The translations under genes were made by a program, and so were the position numbers. The notes beneath the pieces were generated by a model. It was not told the DNA's origin. It worked only from the letters and a program-made list of their open reading frames with translations, and made no database searches. DNA of 64,000 bases from Elysia crispata (taxonomy: Eukaryota > Mollusca > Gastropoda > Plakobranchidae): the NCBI GenBank assembly GCA_033675545.1, contig JAWDGP010005301.1, positions 435,001 to 499,000 of the forward strand, written 5' to 3'. Of the stretch, positions 1 to 12,415 are shown in pieces. Position 1 is the stretch's first letter. The number at the start of each line of letters is the position of its first letter.

Positions 1-22
1 ACGTGAGAAGAGATGAGTCACC
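1..22 (-). CDS. Candidate next TRPM-like exon, cut by window edge
   Basis: On the minus strand a tract ending TCCTGCAG precedes base 22. The following 22 nt, read in the phase left by the exon at 2108-2255 (phase 0), give G-D-S-S-L-L-T. TRPM proteins have a conserved LLTVF at this point of the alignment, which fits, but seven residues are too few to be sure. Confidence 0.3.
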
Positions 23-1758
23 CTGCAGGAGTTGAATACAAGTCGAATTTTAAGTTTTGTCGATTTGTAAAAAAATATAGGCAATCAGCTAAATATATAT
101 TTTCCTAATTTACTGATCTATTTAAAAATCATTTAAAGGGCTTTTTGGAGGGCTTTGAATTCCCACAAGAAGTGTCCAAAATTGCATTACCCTGTGGGAC
201 TTCATAGTATTTTCTTCATCTTAATCGACATGATAATTAATGGGTCAAAAGATTGATGGATAGATTTAGGATATATAAAATTAATGTACTTTTCTATTTG
301 AAAAATTGTGACAAGATCTAAAGAGACAAAAGCCAAAAATGATGTATTAAGATGCGATCAATACAAAGAGATCTTGAAACAGTAGATGACAATAACAAGT
401 CTGGGGTCTCAAGTCTGTTAAATGAACATGAGAAACAAGATTTAGTTGGTTAAAATTGTTTTGAACTTTGAATTGAATTTGAGCCGACATCAATTAAAAG
501 AAAATTTAAAAAATTTGGTGAGGGGTGAGATAATAAACAGAATTAGTTTACATTAGTCCTCGCGCACAAAGTAAATTACAAGAAAAAATCAATAAAGCTG
601 AAACTTTATTCTTTGGATTCGTTGAAAACATCATAACTGAGATATATAAAGGGACTTAAACAATAAACGAAAAGTCAGTAAAATTTCATGTAAATCGTAA
701 TTAACCCAAGGCTTTGGAACAAAACAATATTTTAATTTCTTAAAGAAATTAATAATTTTTGTTTGGCAGAGCAAAAGAAAAGCTTATGATTGTTTACGCA
801 ATCTATCTCAATGTACATATTAGTAGCTTTTCCGTGACTTTGATCTCAGTAAGTGCACAGTTTTGAATCTTCAATATTTACAGAATATTCTTTTTTGTCC
901 AAATTTCCGGATTTCTCATACATTACACGTTTCACTTTCTTACTTTGTGAAAGTCTTACTTTTAATATAACAATCTTTGACATAGGTCTAAACTTTTTAG
1001 CTTGGGTTTTGTTCGGCAAAGTTACGGTTTGGTGTTTGATTGATTCTTCAAAAACATAGTCTACAATTATACTTCGGCCGTCTTCTGAAAGAACGTCTGT
1101 GGATTTTGATCGATCTTGATGTGTCAGATCTACATAGGTGTGACAATGGCAAAAATTGCCATTAGATTGTTACCTATACAATGTTACAAAAATATTTATT
1201 ACTCCTCACCCCTTTTTTCGTATTTCACCTTTTTTGTCCTTTTTTTAAATATTTTTGTAATGATAGACACCAAATACTTATATTTTTAAACTAGTATTCA
1301 TTTATTTCTGATAAAATAACTTAAAGTTTGATTTATCTATTACAAGGAATAAGTGAACTTTATAAATAAAAAAAATTCAAAGTGAAGAGGAAGAAAACCC
1401 CCGAAAAATTACAGACATTTTAATACAATTATGTGGCAAAAGCGTAAAAATTGTATTAGCTACTATTGAAATTTAAAAAAAAATTATAATCTACTAGCTT
1501 TTCTCTTTCTGCAAATTGCAAGCTGGGTGTTAAATTTCGTATACTCTTTCTGGTGATCTTATTGTCTGGACTTTGCAAACATTTCCTTTTTATTTTTGTT
1601 TTGTTTTGTGCCTTTAATTCTATTCCTTCTTGTGTAAAAAAGAGTATCGTAAAGCGAATTGTTTAGAACATCGATAAAAAAGGGGAAAAAAAAGGAAGGG
1701 AACAAGTCTTAAACAAGTTAAAGTTTTAGACCTCAATTTCTATGTAGTTAGTTCTCCT

Positions 1759-1760
<2 letters not shown>

Positions 1761-1847
<87 letters not shown>

Positions 1848-1867
1848 CATAATGATAATAATCATAG

Positions 1868-1939
<72 letters not shown>

Positions 1940-1968
1940 TGGAAAAAAAATAATCATAACAGAAACAA

Positions 1969-2004
<36 letters not shown>

Positions 2005-2082
2005 CTACAAAAACAGCACAACAAAAATAACGATTATAATCATAACTATAATTATCATCATCATCCTCATCATCATCATCAT
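1761..2082. repeat. Compound trinucleotide microsatellite
   Basis: Successive blocks are visible: (AAT)n 1761-1847, (GAT)n 1869-1908, (AAT)n 1907-1936, (CAA)n 1969-2005 and (ATC)n 2054-2082. It begins only about 25 bp from the TRPM-like exon at 2108-2255, so on the transcript it lies just inside the following intron. Confidence 0.95.
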
Positions 2083-2107
2083 TTTTCCTTCAACCTATGA
2101 CATTTAC

Positions 2108-4106
2108 TTGAGTAGCGTAAGCTACACACTGAAGCACACGATCTCTGCACTGGTTCCGAGCCAGGTTGTTGCTCTGAAATTCCTCAGGAAAGAAATCTGC
2201 AAGAATGCGTCTGAGCTCTGCTTTCACGTACATCTCGTATGTGTATGAATCGTAGCTAAAAGATAACAGAGAAACAGACAACTTGATGTTACCTCTTAAT
2301 TGGTCCTTGAAGGGAGCTCTAAATTGGGGTATATTTTTTTCTCTATCTTCCTTTGAGCACTAATACGGAGATAAGGTCCATCGACTGTCTTCAACCAGCT
2401 AAATGAACTTTTCATTCTTTGGATTATCGAAAATGCATACATTTAAAAAAATTTACCGATTACAGATGTTGCTTTTAAAATTCCCTAAATTGATCGCGAA
2501 ATTAATTGTTACATTCTACTAATATTTTAATGTAAAAAAAAAGACAAAGCAGGGGCATCTTGGTAATGAATAATAAAATTTCAGAGCAAAGATATTCTAT
2601 TAGGAAAATGTGTTCTTAATGAAGAAGTCTTTATACTACGATGCTTTGATGTGCCTTTTTCAATGGGATAGCATATGTCACGATAATGGGTTACTTGGAA
2701 AAAAATCGACATGTTCTTCTGGATTAGGAATAAAGTGTCACAGCCATCATTTTAAAAAAGCTTTGCTTCCAAAAATAATGAGAAACTAACAAAGGTGAAA
2801 CGGCATGTTTTTAACAGAACATTAAAAAAAAATTCGCTGCCTTTGAAGAGCGAAAGTTTTGTGCCAGGTCGATTTTCTATGAGCCGCTGCTAGAAAACAG
2901 TCATACCTTTCAAACTATACCAGTTACCTTTGCTGCGATTCCCTGACGGCGAATGCTATGATGTCTCCAGCCATGCCGAGTCCGCACAACACAATAACTG
3001 GCACGTTCTTTTTTACAAGTGCTAATACGCGATCGATCTCTTGAGGCCCGCCCTGGACCATCAAGCCAATTAAAGGGACTGATCCAACATCCTCCTCGTC
3101 TTGAAAATGATGTGCAAAAAAGATGAAAATAAAGAAAAAGCTTAATCTTGAGAGAACTTTTTTGCCCCTAAAGCAGCCTTTTGTCCTCACTTCTTTTTAG
3201 TATTTTAGATTCGTGATTTTTAATGACGTTTCTATGATCCGCAGTTTGGGCATCTTATTTCTAAGAACTATTCCAAATCCAACTGATGCACCAAATCACA
3301 TTTACGTCTATGAATATAATTTAGTTAATGCAAACTTCTATTCAGTAAGATATCGAAATGGCAAAGAGTACGTCACTGTTTTTGTTTTCTTAAGACACAG
3401 ACGACTGGAATCTAAAAAAATGATAAAATGCATAAGAAAAGTGGACAAAAAAAAAAGAATCAATTTTGGTTAAGTGAAATAAAGGATATAAAACTGAAGT
3501 AAAAAATGAAGAGCTGTGATTAATATGTCGTATAAAAATAGTAAAATATTGATAGTAGTGAGAGAAAGGGACATTGAATGACAGATTAGTTGATCTATGG
3601 GTAGATATAAAATCAAATAGAAAAATTCACGGATAATATAGATTAATTTTGATAGAAAAGTGGAAAGTCGACAAATTAATGAGGAAAGAGGGATAAGTAA
3701 TCAAATGTATACATAAAGAGAGATCACAATTATTTGATAGGCATGAAAATAGGGAGACTGACAGACAGTTAACGGATACATAGATACACAGATATTAACA
3801 ATAGAAATATGAAGGCCTAGACCGACATATTGATAGACAGCAACATAGCTCAAATGATAGCTTGCTAGATGAAAATTACATTGAAAAAATAATATATAGG
3901 TACATAGATAAATATGCAGATAGGAAGATAAAGAGACCGTTTTTCTTCCAACCACCGCACCTCTTTTCCCTCTTCATCTACCTCTACCTTCTTATCTACA
4001 ATCAATAACTACCGGTAAGCCTCAATCAGTTCACGATCAGTCCGTCTATCTAATACGGTCTCTTTATCTTCCTATCTGCATATTCAGAGTGGGAGAGAGA
4101 CACAGA

Positions 4107-4168
<62 letters not shown>

Positions 4169-4714
4169 AGAGGGGGGAGGGAGGGGGGAGAGAACGGGCA
4201 GAGTTGCACGATTCTTGGTTTAAATGTCTTCGCTTTACCAGTTATAACAGGTTGATAGATTTTTTTTTTCTATCAATATTAGATTGTCGGAAAAGAAAGA
4301 TGAAACAGATCAGATAGAGCATGGTTATAGATTCCTGCATCACGGATGGTATTGGTATAATATTCTTACTATAATTTGTCAAACTTGACTTGCGCCAGAT
4401 CTTGACGAGTGATCTGGACAGGCGCAGCTCCAGGTGGTTGACGAAGTTCACCTGGTTCGCTTGCGCCATATCCTTGCTCATGATCAAGAAATGCGTCAAG
4501 CTGCTGTTGAGGTTGCTACTGTCGTCGTCAAGAGACTCGTGGCCCTGGCTGATAAGTATGTTGGCCTTGCCCACCTGTATAAGATCAATTGTGACATTTA
4601 GCTCTCTGCCAAGACGAAGGCTATACCTCAATGTTTTCGTATTCCTTATTTTTTTAACCAGGGCGATTGTGTTTATGCATTTTTCCTTCATCCGTCATCT
4701 ACTTTCCGACACCT

Positions 4715-4794
<80 letters not shown>

Positions 4795-7700
4795 CATACA
4801 TATACATATACATACATACATACACACACAGCGCTGGGTATCATTAGGAAAGAGAAAATATGCTATGTGAAACACAAACACATCTGCTGCATGTGAGTCC
4901 ACTGACGAGCCGGATCATCCAAACACATGGACTATAAATACAAATGCCATTAGTGAAGGTGCTAATAGAACAGCCGAAGGACATAGAACAGAATTTAAAA
5001 CATGTTGGAATATCACATAGATTGTTGGAAAGAAACGTATAAAAAGGACGAAGAAGAGGAATGCGCGTGGAAAAGGCCAAATCGTATTAGTGTAAAAATA
5101 TTCGTTGGTTTACATAAATAGAACGATTTAAAATGGCGATCAGATTGGAATATATATTGTACAAAATAGTACAGACATCAAGAAATATAATAATGAGATG
5201 TGCTAAATGAAGAAATTCAGAGGCCTAGTCCACCACTAGAAGTGATAATTAATAAAGAAACTTTCCTACTATTATATATTATATAATGAGATGTAGTAAC
5301 TATAAATCGGTTATTTCTAGGGAACTGAGTTTAGTATGCGGTCTCTCAACCATGTCATGTTTTGCCCACGTCAATGAGGTCTCTGTCAGGCTCAAATTAA
5401 ACTATAGATTTTTTATTCTTCAACTATATATTTATATATAAATGAACCAAACCTGAGAATCCAAAACGAAAAACGAATTAAATTATTTTGCACTATTCAA
5501 TTTCTTTAAGAGAACTTCAACCTGGAGAGTCTATAGTCTATATAAGATGGTTCTTTCTTATTGAGGTAAATGTTATTAAATTCCTCCTCCTCTCCCTCTT
5601 CCTCTTTCTCTCCTTCTCCCTCTCCTCCTCCTCCACTTAATCAGGGCAAACATCTTTCGCTGGTTAAACTGTTTTCAAAAGTATGAATTTGCATTGGTAA
5701 TCGTTTCGAAAGATATTAAATGAATGAAAATGTTATCATTTGGCTAAACAAAAGAATCAAGGCATTCATTTCATTTGCACACTTACCGTGCTAGAAAAAA
5801 TACTATCTGATAGACTATCTGATACAGACTGGGACAAAGCTTGCTGGGGTACCACGCCCATCACTGTTATTCGAGGGAGTTGCTCGGTTGACATGAATCT
5901 TGCTAGAGTCTGCTCCCGCGTCAAAATTTTGCGGCGATTTTTTTCCTTAGCTATGGCATCTCCTATAATTTGCGTAACGCCGTAGTTTTGTCCTTCAACG
6001 AGAATCATCGTTTCAACGAGACTGGCTGCCTACAAAAGCATTAAATCGTAAGAAAAAGGCAGATATAAAAGTGCCGAAAACATAATAAAGCAATTTTAAA
6101 TATAAGAAGGGGAGTCTTTAACAATGATAAATATCTCAGTAGACCATTTACCTGTATCGCAAGGGCACTATGTGTGGATCCACTTTGGCAGTGAATACAA
6201 TATTAAATCTAGATCCAATAAGCAATATAAAAATTGCTCATTGTCTTAAAACATATAAGTTTTTGTAATATCTAGATTAGAAAAATAATCTAGCTAGATG
6301 TTAATTTCAAATTATTTTATTATTAGTCCTAGATCTAAGTCATAACCTGCTGTACTTGATTTTTCTTCTTTGATTTTTACTTTCGTTTTGAGTAATAAGG
6401 AAACCTATCCTATCCGCAATGAGCAAATAAGTAGATGAGCCCCGATTACAATTATGAGCCCTTAGACTTTAAGGATCGACATTGGTTTTTGGATTTTTCC
6501 ACGCACTTATCTGTTTTCGAAAGTCTAAAGCCTTCCTGCCTAGCAACGTGGCAGCACATAGCTAAGGAGACTAAACTCTTAGTAAGATTTATTATTGTTA
6601 TAATTACAATTTTTCTTTTTTCTTTTTTTTTAAGGGGTTGGAGGAAAAGGGTGGGAGGTAGGGGATTGAATTCTCGAAGTTTTTAAAGTGTGGTTTTGAA
6701 GTGGCTTTTTTCAAAATTATATTTAACCTAGTTCAACAAGGAAGGCAAAATCTGTTGCTGTTTCTTTACATTGCAGCATAATTTCATAGTAGTAAAATCA
6801 AATAAAAATCATGAATCTAATTGCTGAATATGAAACTAAACTTTCCAAGTTACATATTGTATACTTTAAGTAACTAAAGCACTTACCATTATTTTAGATT
6901 AAAGTGATGTGTATAAATCTTTAAACGGCAATAATATCGTATGCCACCATCACAGAAGAAAGATAATACATTTCCAATAACATTCTTGTGTAGCAATCAA
7001 GCCCTTCTATTTCGTTTATTTGTGGCTAGATGAAATAATTTAGTGCCCTCTTTTTGTTTAAGCTCTTTCTCCATTTCCACCCTATTTGAAATCACCACAA
7101 GAGGTTTTTTTAACACCCCCCCTCCCCCATCTCACACTTTTTCCCCCATCTTTTCAATTTTTGGAACTGCTCTGCCTTTAAATATATGACGCTAATAACT
7201 TTTTAACGAATAAATTGAATGCTTCATAACGATTACATGAATGATAATGAAACCTACCTTCATAAGGCCGTCTTGAAAATTGTCAATGTCTTCTTGATAT
7301 CTCCAAGGCTTGAAGTGCCGTGTGCTGGAGATGAAAGTCAGCACGAGTTTTGGAGTCCTCAAATCCCATTTGCCCACCATATCTAAAATCAAACGCTCTA
7401 ACGTGCCAACGGTGTCTTCTTCCACGTAAAAATATTTGGCGGTCTGGTAAATGTAATGAAATATAGATTAGACATATTTTATTCAAAAGCTACTTTTTTG
7501 TTGGGGCCTTACCATTAAGGTTTCAATTAAAAGAATTTCCCTAAGTAACAAAATTTTCATAAAAGATAAGGTACTTGTATTTAAAATCAAAGTTAAAGGA
7601 GAATAGTTTTGAAATGAAAAAACCTCCTTCCATGTTCAACATTGATTACAGTGGTTTAAAACAAACTTGTATGTTAGATGCGTAATCATAAACGGATGGA

Positions 7701-10652
7701 GATGCAATACATTTTTGCGATCTGGAGAAAATGAAGAGAAGGGGTTTTTTTTTGGCCGCATATGAAAAAGTTTAAACACAGAAAGTTTATGCTGGACTTG
7801 GGAAGAGTTTGAGGGTGGTCTGCAAAAGTCATATGCTCACTGGCCGGTATGACGTCCTCTAGTATAGGTGACGGTCGGACACAGTCGACCCATGGAACCA
7901 ATCAATCGATGCATTATTGATAAATGTTACTCCACTTTTTGATTACAAGCTCTACTAAGTTGATGAAACTCCTGAAGCTGATGTTGTCTCCTCCGAATGC
8001 CAGATCGCGCACCTCGCCTAGATGTTCAATGAGATTCAAATTAGGTGAGCAGGCAGACCATGGACGTCGTTCTCATGTGGGATCTTCGTGTCATGCTAAA
8101 TCTTAGCCTTAAGTTTTGAACGGCGGAAATCCAGCATCGTATCAGTTTGCTGTTTAGTGTTGCCATGAACATTTACAAATAAGATATTGCCAACTGCTAT
8201 TATTCCTCCTTACACCATAACACTTCCACGACCATAAGAAACCGGACTGACGCATTGAGGAAGAACCATCTTATGTACTGTCCAAAATACGTGTTTACTT
8301 CGATCTTGACCTTGCAAAAGGAATCTGAATGTGTTATTAATATGCGTATCTGACAAAGTGAAAGCGAATATATTTTTGCCCAATTATTCTGCGGTGCATC
8401 AATATAATTTGACCTGATATTTTCGATATTGTCGCAAATTCATCTTTTCTTTTGTTTGTCTTGTTTGGAAATGATTCCGTGAATACTACAGGCGAAAAAA
8501 AAAACCTCTTGGAGAATTTTCCTTTCGTGATCCCGCTGTTCTCTCACTTTCCATTGTTGTGTAAATAGTTCTTTTTGTTACGTTCAAATTTTTCGCAAAA
8601 GTTCGTTTTGAGGTACCCTCGCTGGATATTCTATTCATGAAATTTGAAAGCAATTGGTGACATTATTTTTAAACTCAACTTTATAAATGGAACAGTGGAT
8701 ATTTCAATTTCTAATTTCCTCCGAACTTTCTTGAATTGTTTTCACATTTCATTTTTGAGTAATTTTTATTACAACATTTTTCTGACGCCTGTTTCTGGAT
8801 CTTTTGTAAAGTACATATATCTTTGGTATCTTGATCAAGTTTGGTGACCTAGTGTGCGGCTTGATGCATACCTGCACCTTCCTGTTTGCTGTGGCTTCCC
8901 TGCTGGAGCAACCTGTTTTACCACTTTCTCCTGCTCTATAAAGCTGCAGGATCTGGTGAATGTTCAAGTCACCTGTCTGTTGTATGTGTGGCACATGCAT
9001 GCCATTGTTTAATCGTTGTAATTTTTGGGAGCAGAGATTAAGATTTCCATTTACGCACTTGTTAAAAGGCTTGTTCTCAATTTTACTGTTCAAAGCTACT
9101 TTGCCATTGTCTGCAGTTCCTCCTAATATACATTTTTTTTCAATTGATATTATTGTTAGGCAAATATATCGAGTAAGTCTCACGATGCCAATTGTCAAAG
9201 CTTTTATCAAAGATTATATCCCATCTAATAGGTCATACAACAGAGATGATCGCAATAAGTATCTACTCTGCCTCCTACTTCCTAGCAATTCTGATCCTCG
9301 TTTGTCCGCTTTGTTGATATTGCTGATGCTGTCCGCGGCCGACTATTTTACTGCTGCAAAATTTTGTCGGTGATAGTCCTTGCTTGTGGCGCACACTGGT
9401 GTCCCAGATTTCGTAGTTTTCAATTATGTCATTTCTCTTCTCAACGAGCCTGTATATGTAATAATGCTGTGAGTATCAAGTGCTAAATTAGTCGCAGAAC
9501 TTTTAATATTTAAACTACCGAGTAAACTTCATAATATTTTGATATATTTTCGATGAAATATTGATTATTCATAATTCTGGATGAGGTTTTTCTTTTAGCT
9601 GTTGTGTACTTAATGGTGTTAACACAAAGCTGACTTTTGATTAATCAAATACTGGTTGTTGTTTTTTTTTTTTTTTTGTTTTTTTTTGTTCTAAGCGATA
9701 ACTTTGTCATCATCCTGGTCTACTTTTAACTTAACTTTCATTCGTTGAAATAATATGCGTATATATTTAAAAAAAAAAAGGAACATACATCTAAGTTAAG
9801 ATAATTAAATTATTTTCACAGCAACTTTTTAATACCAATTTTCTTTCTGTCCTTACACGATTTTTTCTTGAAATTTTGAAATTTTGGTTTTCTTTGAAAG
9901 TAAGTTATGACTGTTATTTTGTTGAAGAAAAGCCTTACCTCAACATCGCAGTGACAAGCGATGCAATCCTGCCAATATCGCTAAGTTTACAGTAGACCAG
10001 ATTAGCCAAATTTGCATGGGACTAAATGTTAAATAACACAAGGTATTAAGAAATTACATTCAGATCATTCATAAATACCTCATATTATATATACTGCGAT
10101 AGTGTAATGATATTGATATTCGTAGATTTGGGCTGATTAAACTGTAGAGAATGTTTTGTTGGAGATACTATTCGATATGGTTTGTTTTGCACTAAAATTT
10201 CGAAGCCTAAAATATTAGTCACGAGCAGTTTTCAAAAGTTGTTTTGATTTGTTTGGCGCAAAGGTGATATTTAAAATTTCTTTTTTTTCCCCCAGATTTT
10301 TAATGGCAAAGCATAGAATAAAAATATAATAAACAAAGGAAATGTAAAAGTATGAGCTTTTTTTTAAAAATAAGGATTTTTGTTTTTCCAATAAATTAAT
10401 TTTTTGGGGAATTCTACTCAGTAGGCTAGTTTTTTTTTTGTGGACTTGGAGGAATGAACCTTAAACAATGTTATTGTTTATTAACGCATCTTGCTTGAAT
10501 CTTTCACACTCATGTCATCATTCTCGAGCTCACATACCGCTAACCCAGTTTCCATGCCCACGGGCTGCTGGAACTTGATTTTACCCCCTGGGACTTGTGG
10601 AATGTAGCCTTTATTAATATTGTGGAACATGCCTTCATCTTCAGACATAACC
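2108..10652 (-). CDS. TRPM-like cation channel, N-terminal part (gene runs off the window)
   Basis: Six minus-strand exons join in phase: 10538-10652, 7258-7443, 5787-6029, 4370-4574, 2928-3099 and 2108-2255 (about 356 codons). All bounds are AG/GT. Exon 2 carries the TRPM-type stretch KWDLRTPKLVLTFI, where families have a W-x-L-x-x-P-K/N-L-L-I-S motif. Exon 3 has GQNYGVTQIIGDAI, matching the G-x-H-T-G-V-x-x-x-V-G-D-A loop of the SLOG (melastatin homology) fold. Exon 4 has SSLTHFLIMS, the NHSHFILVD position, and exon 5 has LIGLMVQGGPQEID, the VVVEGGP position. Exon 6 aligns to the helical stretch after SLOG. TRPMs are tetrameric membrane cation channels; no membrane segment lies in the window because the C-terminal half is beyond base 1. 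The ATG at 10648-10646 could be the start, but the exon has an upstream acceptor, so earlier exons may exist. The SLOG motifs are unusually divergent (VEG for TGG, N for H), suggesting a fast-evolving paralogue. Family call firm, subfamily unknown. Confidence 0.8.
2256..2927. other. TRPM-like intron
   Basis: AT-rich spacer between the exons at 2928-3099 and 2108-2255. I see no gene, repeat array or mobile element in it. Confidence 0.6.
3100..4369. other. TRPM-like intron with degenerate GATA-type repeats
   Basis: Between about 3530 and 4090 the plus strand is rich in degenerate GATA/GACA tetranucleotides (for example gatagacag, tagatacacagatatt). The tract continues into the (GA)n microsatellite at 4113-4165. 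No coding sequence was recognised. Confidence 0.6.
4113..4187. repeat. (GA)n microsatellite and G-rich tail
   Basis: About 26 perfect GA units run from 4113 to 4165, followed by a GGGGAG-type purine tail to about 4190. It lies downstream (in transcript sense) of the TRPM-like exon at 4370-4574. Confidence 0.95.
4715..4830. repeat. C-run, (CT)n, (TA)n and (CATA/CACA)n compound microsatellite
   Basis: A run of C residues at 4715-4724 leads into about 15 CT units (4724-4753), then (TA)n at about 4758-4788, then CATA/CACA units to about 4830. It lies on the other side of the TRPM-like exon at 4370-4574 from the (GA)n tract, in complementary orientation. Confidence 0.95.
4831..5786. other. TRPM-like intron, remainder
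   Basis: AT-rich intron sequence with a pyrimidine-rich patch of CTC units at about 5581-5637. No gene or mobile element was recognised. Confidence 0.55.
6030..7257. other. TRPM-like intron
   Basis: Spacer between the exons at 7258-7443 and 5787-6029. It includes a CTAGAT-rich stretch at about 6205-6345 and short T- and C-rich runs (about 6600-6640 and 7115-7150). Nothing coding was recognised. Confidence 0.55.
7815..8640 (-). pseudogene. Decayed Tc1/mariner-type transposase
   Basis: Read on the minus strand from about 8640 down, frames broken by stops and shifts recover Tc1-type landmarks in the right order. First comes a helix-turn-helix-like region (TSKRTFAKNLNVTKRTIY). Next is YGRGSVMV-stop-GGI, the family's GGGSVMVWGG block with the W codon turned into a stop. 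Then come WSACSPNLNLIEHLGE (family W-P-x-x-S-P-D-L-N-P-I-E) and, near 7850-7900, RLIGSMGRL with GRHT, the usual C-terminal end. Tc1 transposases excise and insert DNA at TA sites. This copy cannot encode an active enzyme. It lies in the first visible intron of the TRPM-like gene and on the same strand. I could not place its terminal inverted repeats. Confidence 0.75.
8641..10537. other. TRPM-like intron, remainder
   Basis: Two overlapping open frames on opposite strands (8749-9210 minus, 8960-9373 plus) are not recognisable and are not clearly coding. A T-rich run lies at 9661-9690. A possible 30-nt in-phase microexon is at 9939-9968 (see findings). The rest is AT-rich and featureless. Confidence 0.5.
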
Positions 10653-12065
10653 CTGTTGAAAAGACAAAAAGATATTCAAAGAAATTGAAGTTCCGGTTCC
10701 TGAAACAGTGATGAAGTGTATTATTAACACTACATTCAAACTCATCTTGGCTTTGTATCGAATGTTACCCTTGTTCGGTCATATGCTGTACTCATTTTTG
10801 TACAAGTTGAAATTAAAAATATTTGAAGGTTTCGGTGGCGGATAACAAAGCTGGTTATTTAAAGAGTAGATTGCTTCATCTAACCAGTATGAGCTAATCT
10901 CAGGCCTTTCCAAAAAACCCGCGCAAGGCAAGACAGATGCGAAAATTAAAGTACCATTCATCTGAGAACGCAAGAACCCACTAGGGAATTATGGCTGGTC
11001 AAATTGCAATCATTCAGTAAGTTTTGCATTAAACAGATAATTAACCAAATGGGATGCGTCTGTGCCTCGTTCGTTGAAAAGGAAAGAAACACTTTACCCT
11101 CTTTATTTGAGTAAACTAATGTGTTTGAAAGTGCTAAATTTTGTTCGATTTCCAACAATCGTCTACATAAAGTTGAATAGAAAATAGACGGGATTAGGCT
11201 TTACGCTCGTAATGTTCTGGAAGGAAATCTAACTCCTATCATTGGTCGCTTTTCAGAGATCTACATATTTCAATCTAAAATAAAAAGATTGTTAACTGAC
11301 AAGTTTCATCTTTGTCTTCTGCTCCAGGAAAGGGGAGGGTATCTTTCATGTAGGCGGTGTTTGTTTTAAAACAGCCATTTTTGGACCCATAAACCATAGT
11401 TATAGTTTCCCAGAATCTGCTCTAGATTTCAATTTTGCCGTAGAATATGAAATGAATCTGTATTTTAAGGTAGATTAAGAATAGATAGGCTTTTCTGTAG
11501 ATTTTTTTTTATCTAGAATCTAGGTGAGAAATTTAGATTTAGATATGTACTAAAATGTAGTCTTAAACCTGAATCTAATAGATATAGAAGCTAGATTCTA
11601 ATTCTATAGATAGTAAAATAATATAAACTCCGTTCTAAATCATACTTACGTAATACTATCAAAGGCTAGCTTATTTTTAAAGAGATTCATGTACCCAGTC
11701 AGGTCCATTATATTTTTAATTATGAAACTATTTTTAACTGATTAATATTAAACTAAAATCTAAAAGGACTCAGTTTATACACCTAACGGTCGTAGAAAGT
11801 AAAAACAATAATTTATTGCACTGAGCTTCCAAATTATCGAAACAGAGATCAATTTTTAAACAAATAATAATGACGTCATTTGAGTTTGTATTCTTAAGGA
11901 GGAAGTAACGTAGTAACTGCTGAAAAAGAAATGAAAAAATTCGTACTTCAGATTCCCACCGACTTCAGTCCATTATTCTTGATCGAAGTTCAGACCCTTC
12001 CGCCAGGCTTTAAGGCCAAAGGTAGGCTCAATTCTAACATGTGACAGTGAAAATATCATTTAAAG
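10653..12065. other. Region upstream of the visible TRPM-like exons
   Basis: AT-rich sequence. Between about 11440 and 11640 the strand is dense in TAGATT/CTAGAT words, similar to the stretches at about 6205-6345 and upstream of POLR1B. No exon was recognised, although further 5' exons or the promoter of the TRPM-like gene could lie here. Confidence 0.45.
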
Positions 12066-12069
12066 TCAA

Positions 12070-12329
12070 AAGATAGAAAATAGATAAAGAGAAGAAAGAG
12101 AGGCAGAAATAAATAAATATAAAAACAAAGAGAGAGAGGAAAGACAGAGAGAAAGAGAGAGAAGAGTGAAGAGAGAGAGAGAGAGACAGAGAGAGAGAGA
12201 GCATTGTGAAATAGAAAGAGCAAGAAAGAAAAGCTGCATCATTCTAGCGGGGAATAATAATAGAAAAAAAACAAACAAACCGGCATTCTAGTGTAACCTT
12301 GAGACTTTTAAAGTCAAGAGCAAGAGAGC

Positions 12330-12415
<86 letters not shown>

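Larger units (their letters stand above)
1..2107. other. Intron of TRPM-like gene with compound trinucleotide tract
   Basis: This stretch downstream of exon 6 holds no recognised gene. It is AT-rich. At 340-430 the plus strand reads IQRDLETVDDNNKSG and EHEKQDLVG, reminiscent of the N-terminal helix-turn-helix of a Tc1-like transposase, but stops interrupt it. A perfect 8-bp inverted repeat with a 3-nt loop lies at 1145-1163. A minus-strand frame without stops spans about 857-1170. The compound microsatellite at 1761-2082 is listed separately. Confidence 0.5.

Noticed and set aside
8749-9373. Overlapping opposite-strand frames of 153 and 137 codons
   Set aside because: They match no known family and neither strand shows splice or promoter support; they may be part of an old repeat but cannot be called genes.
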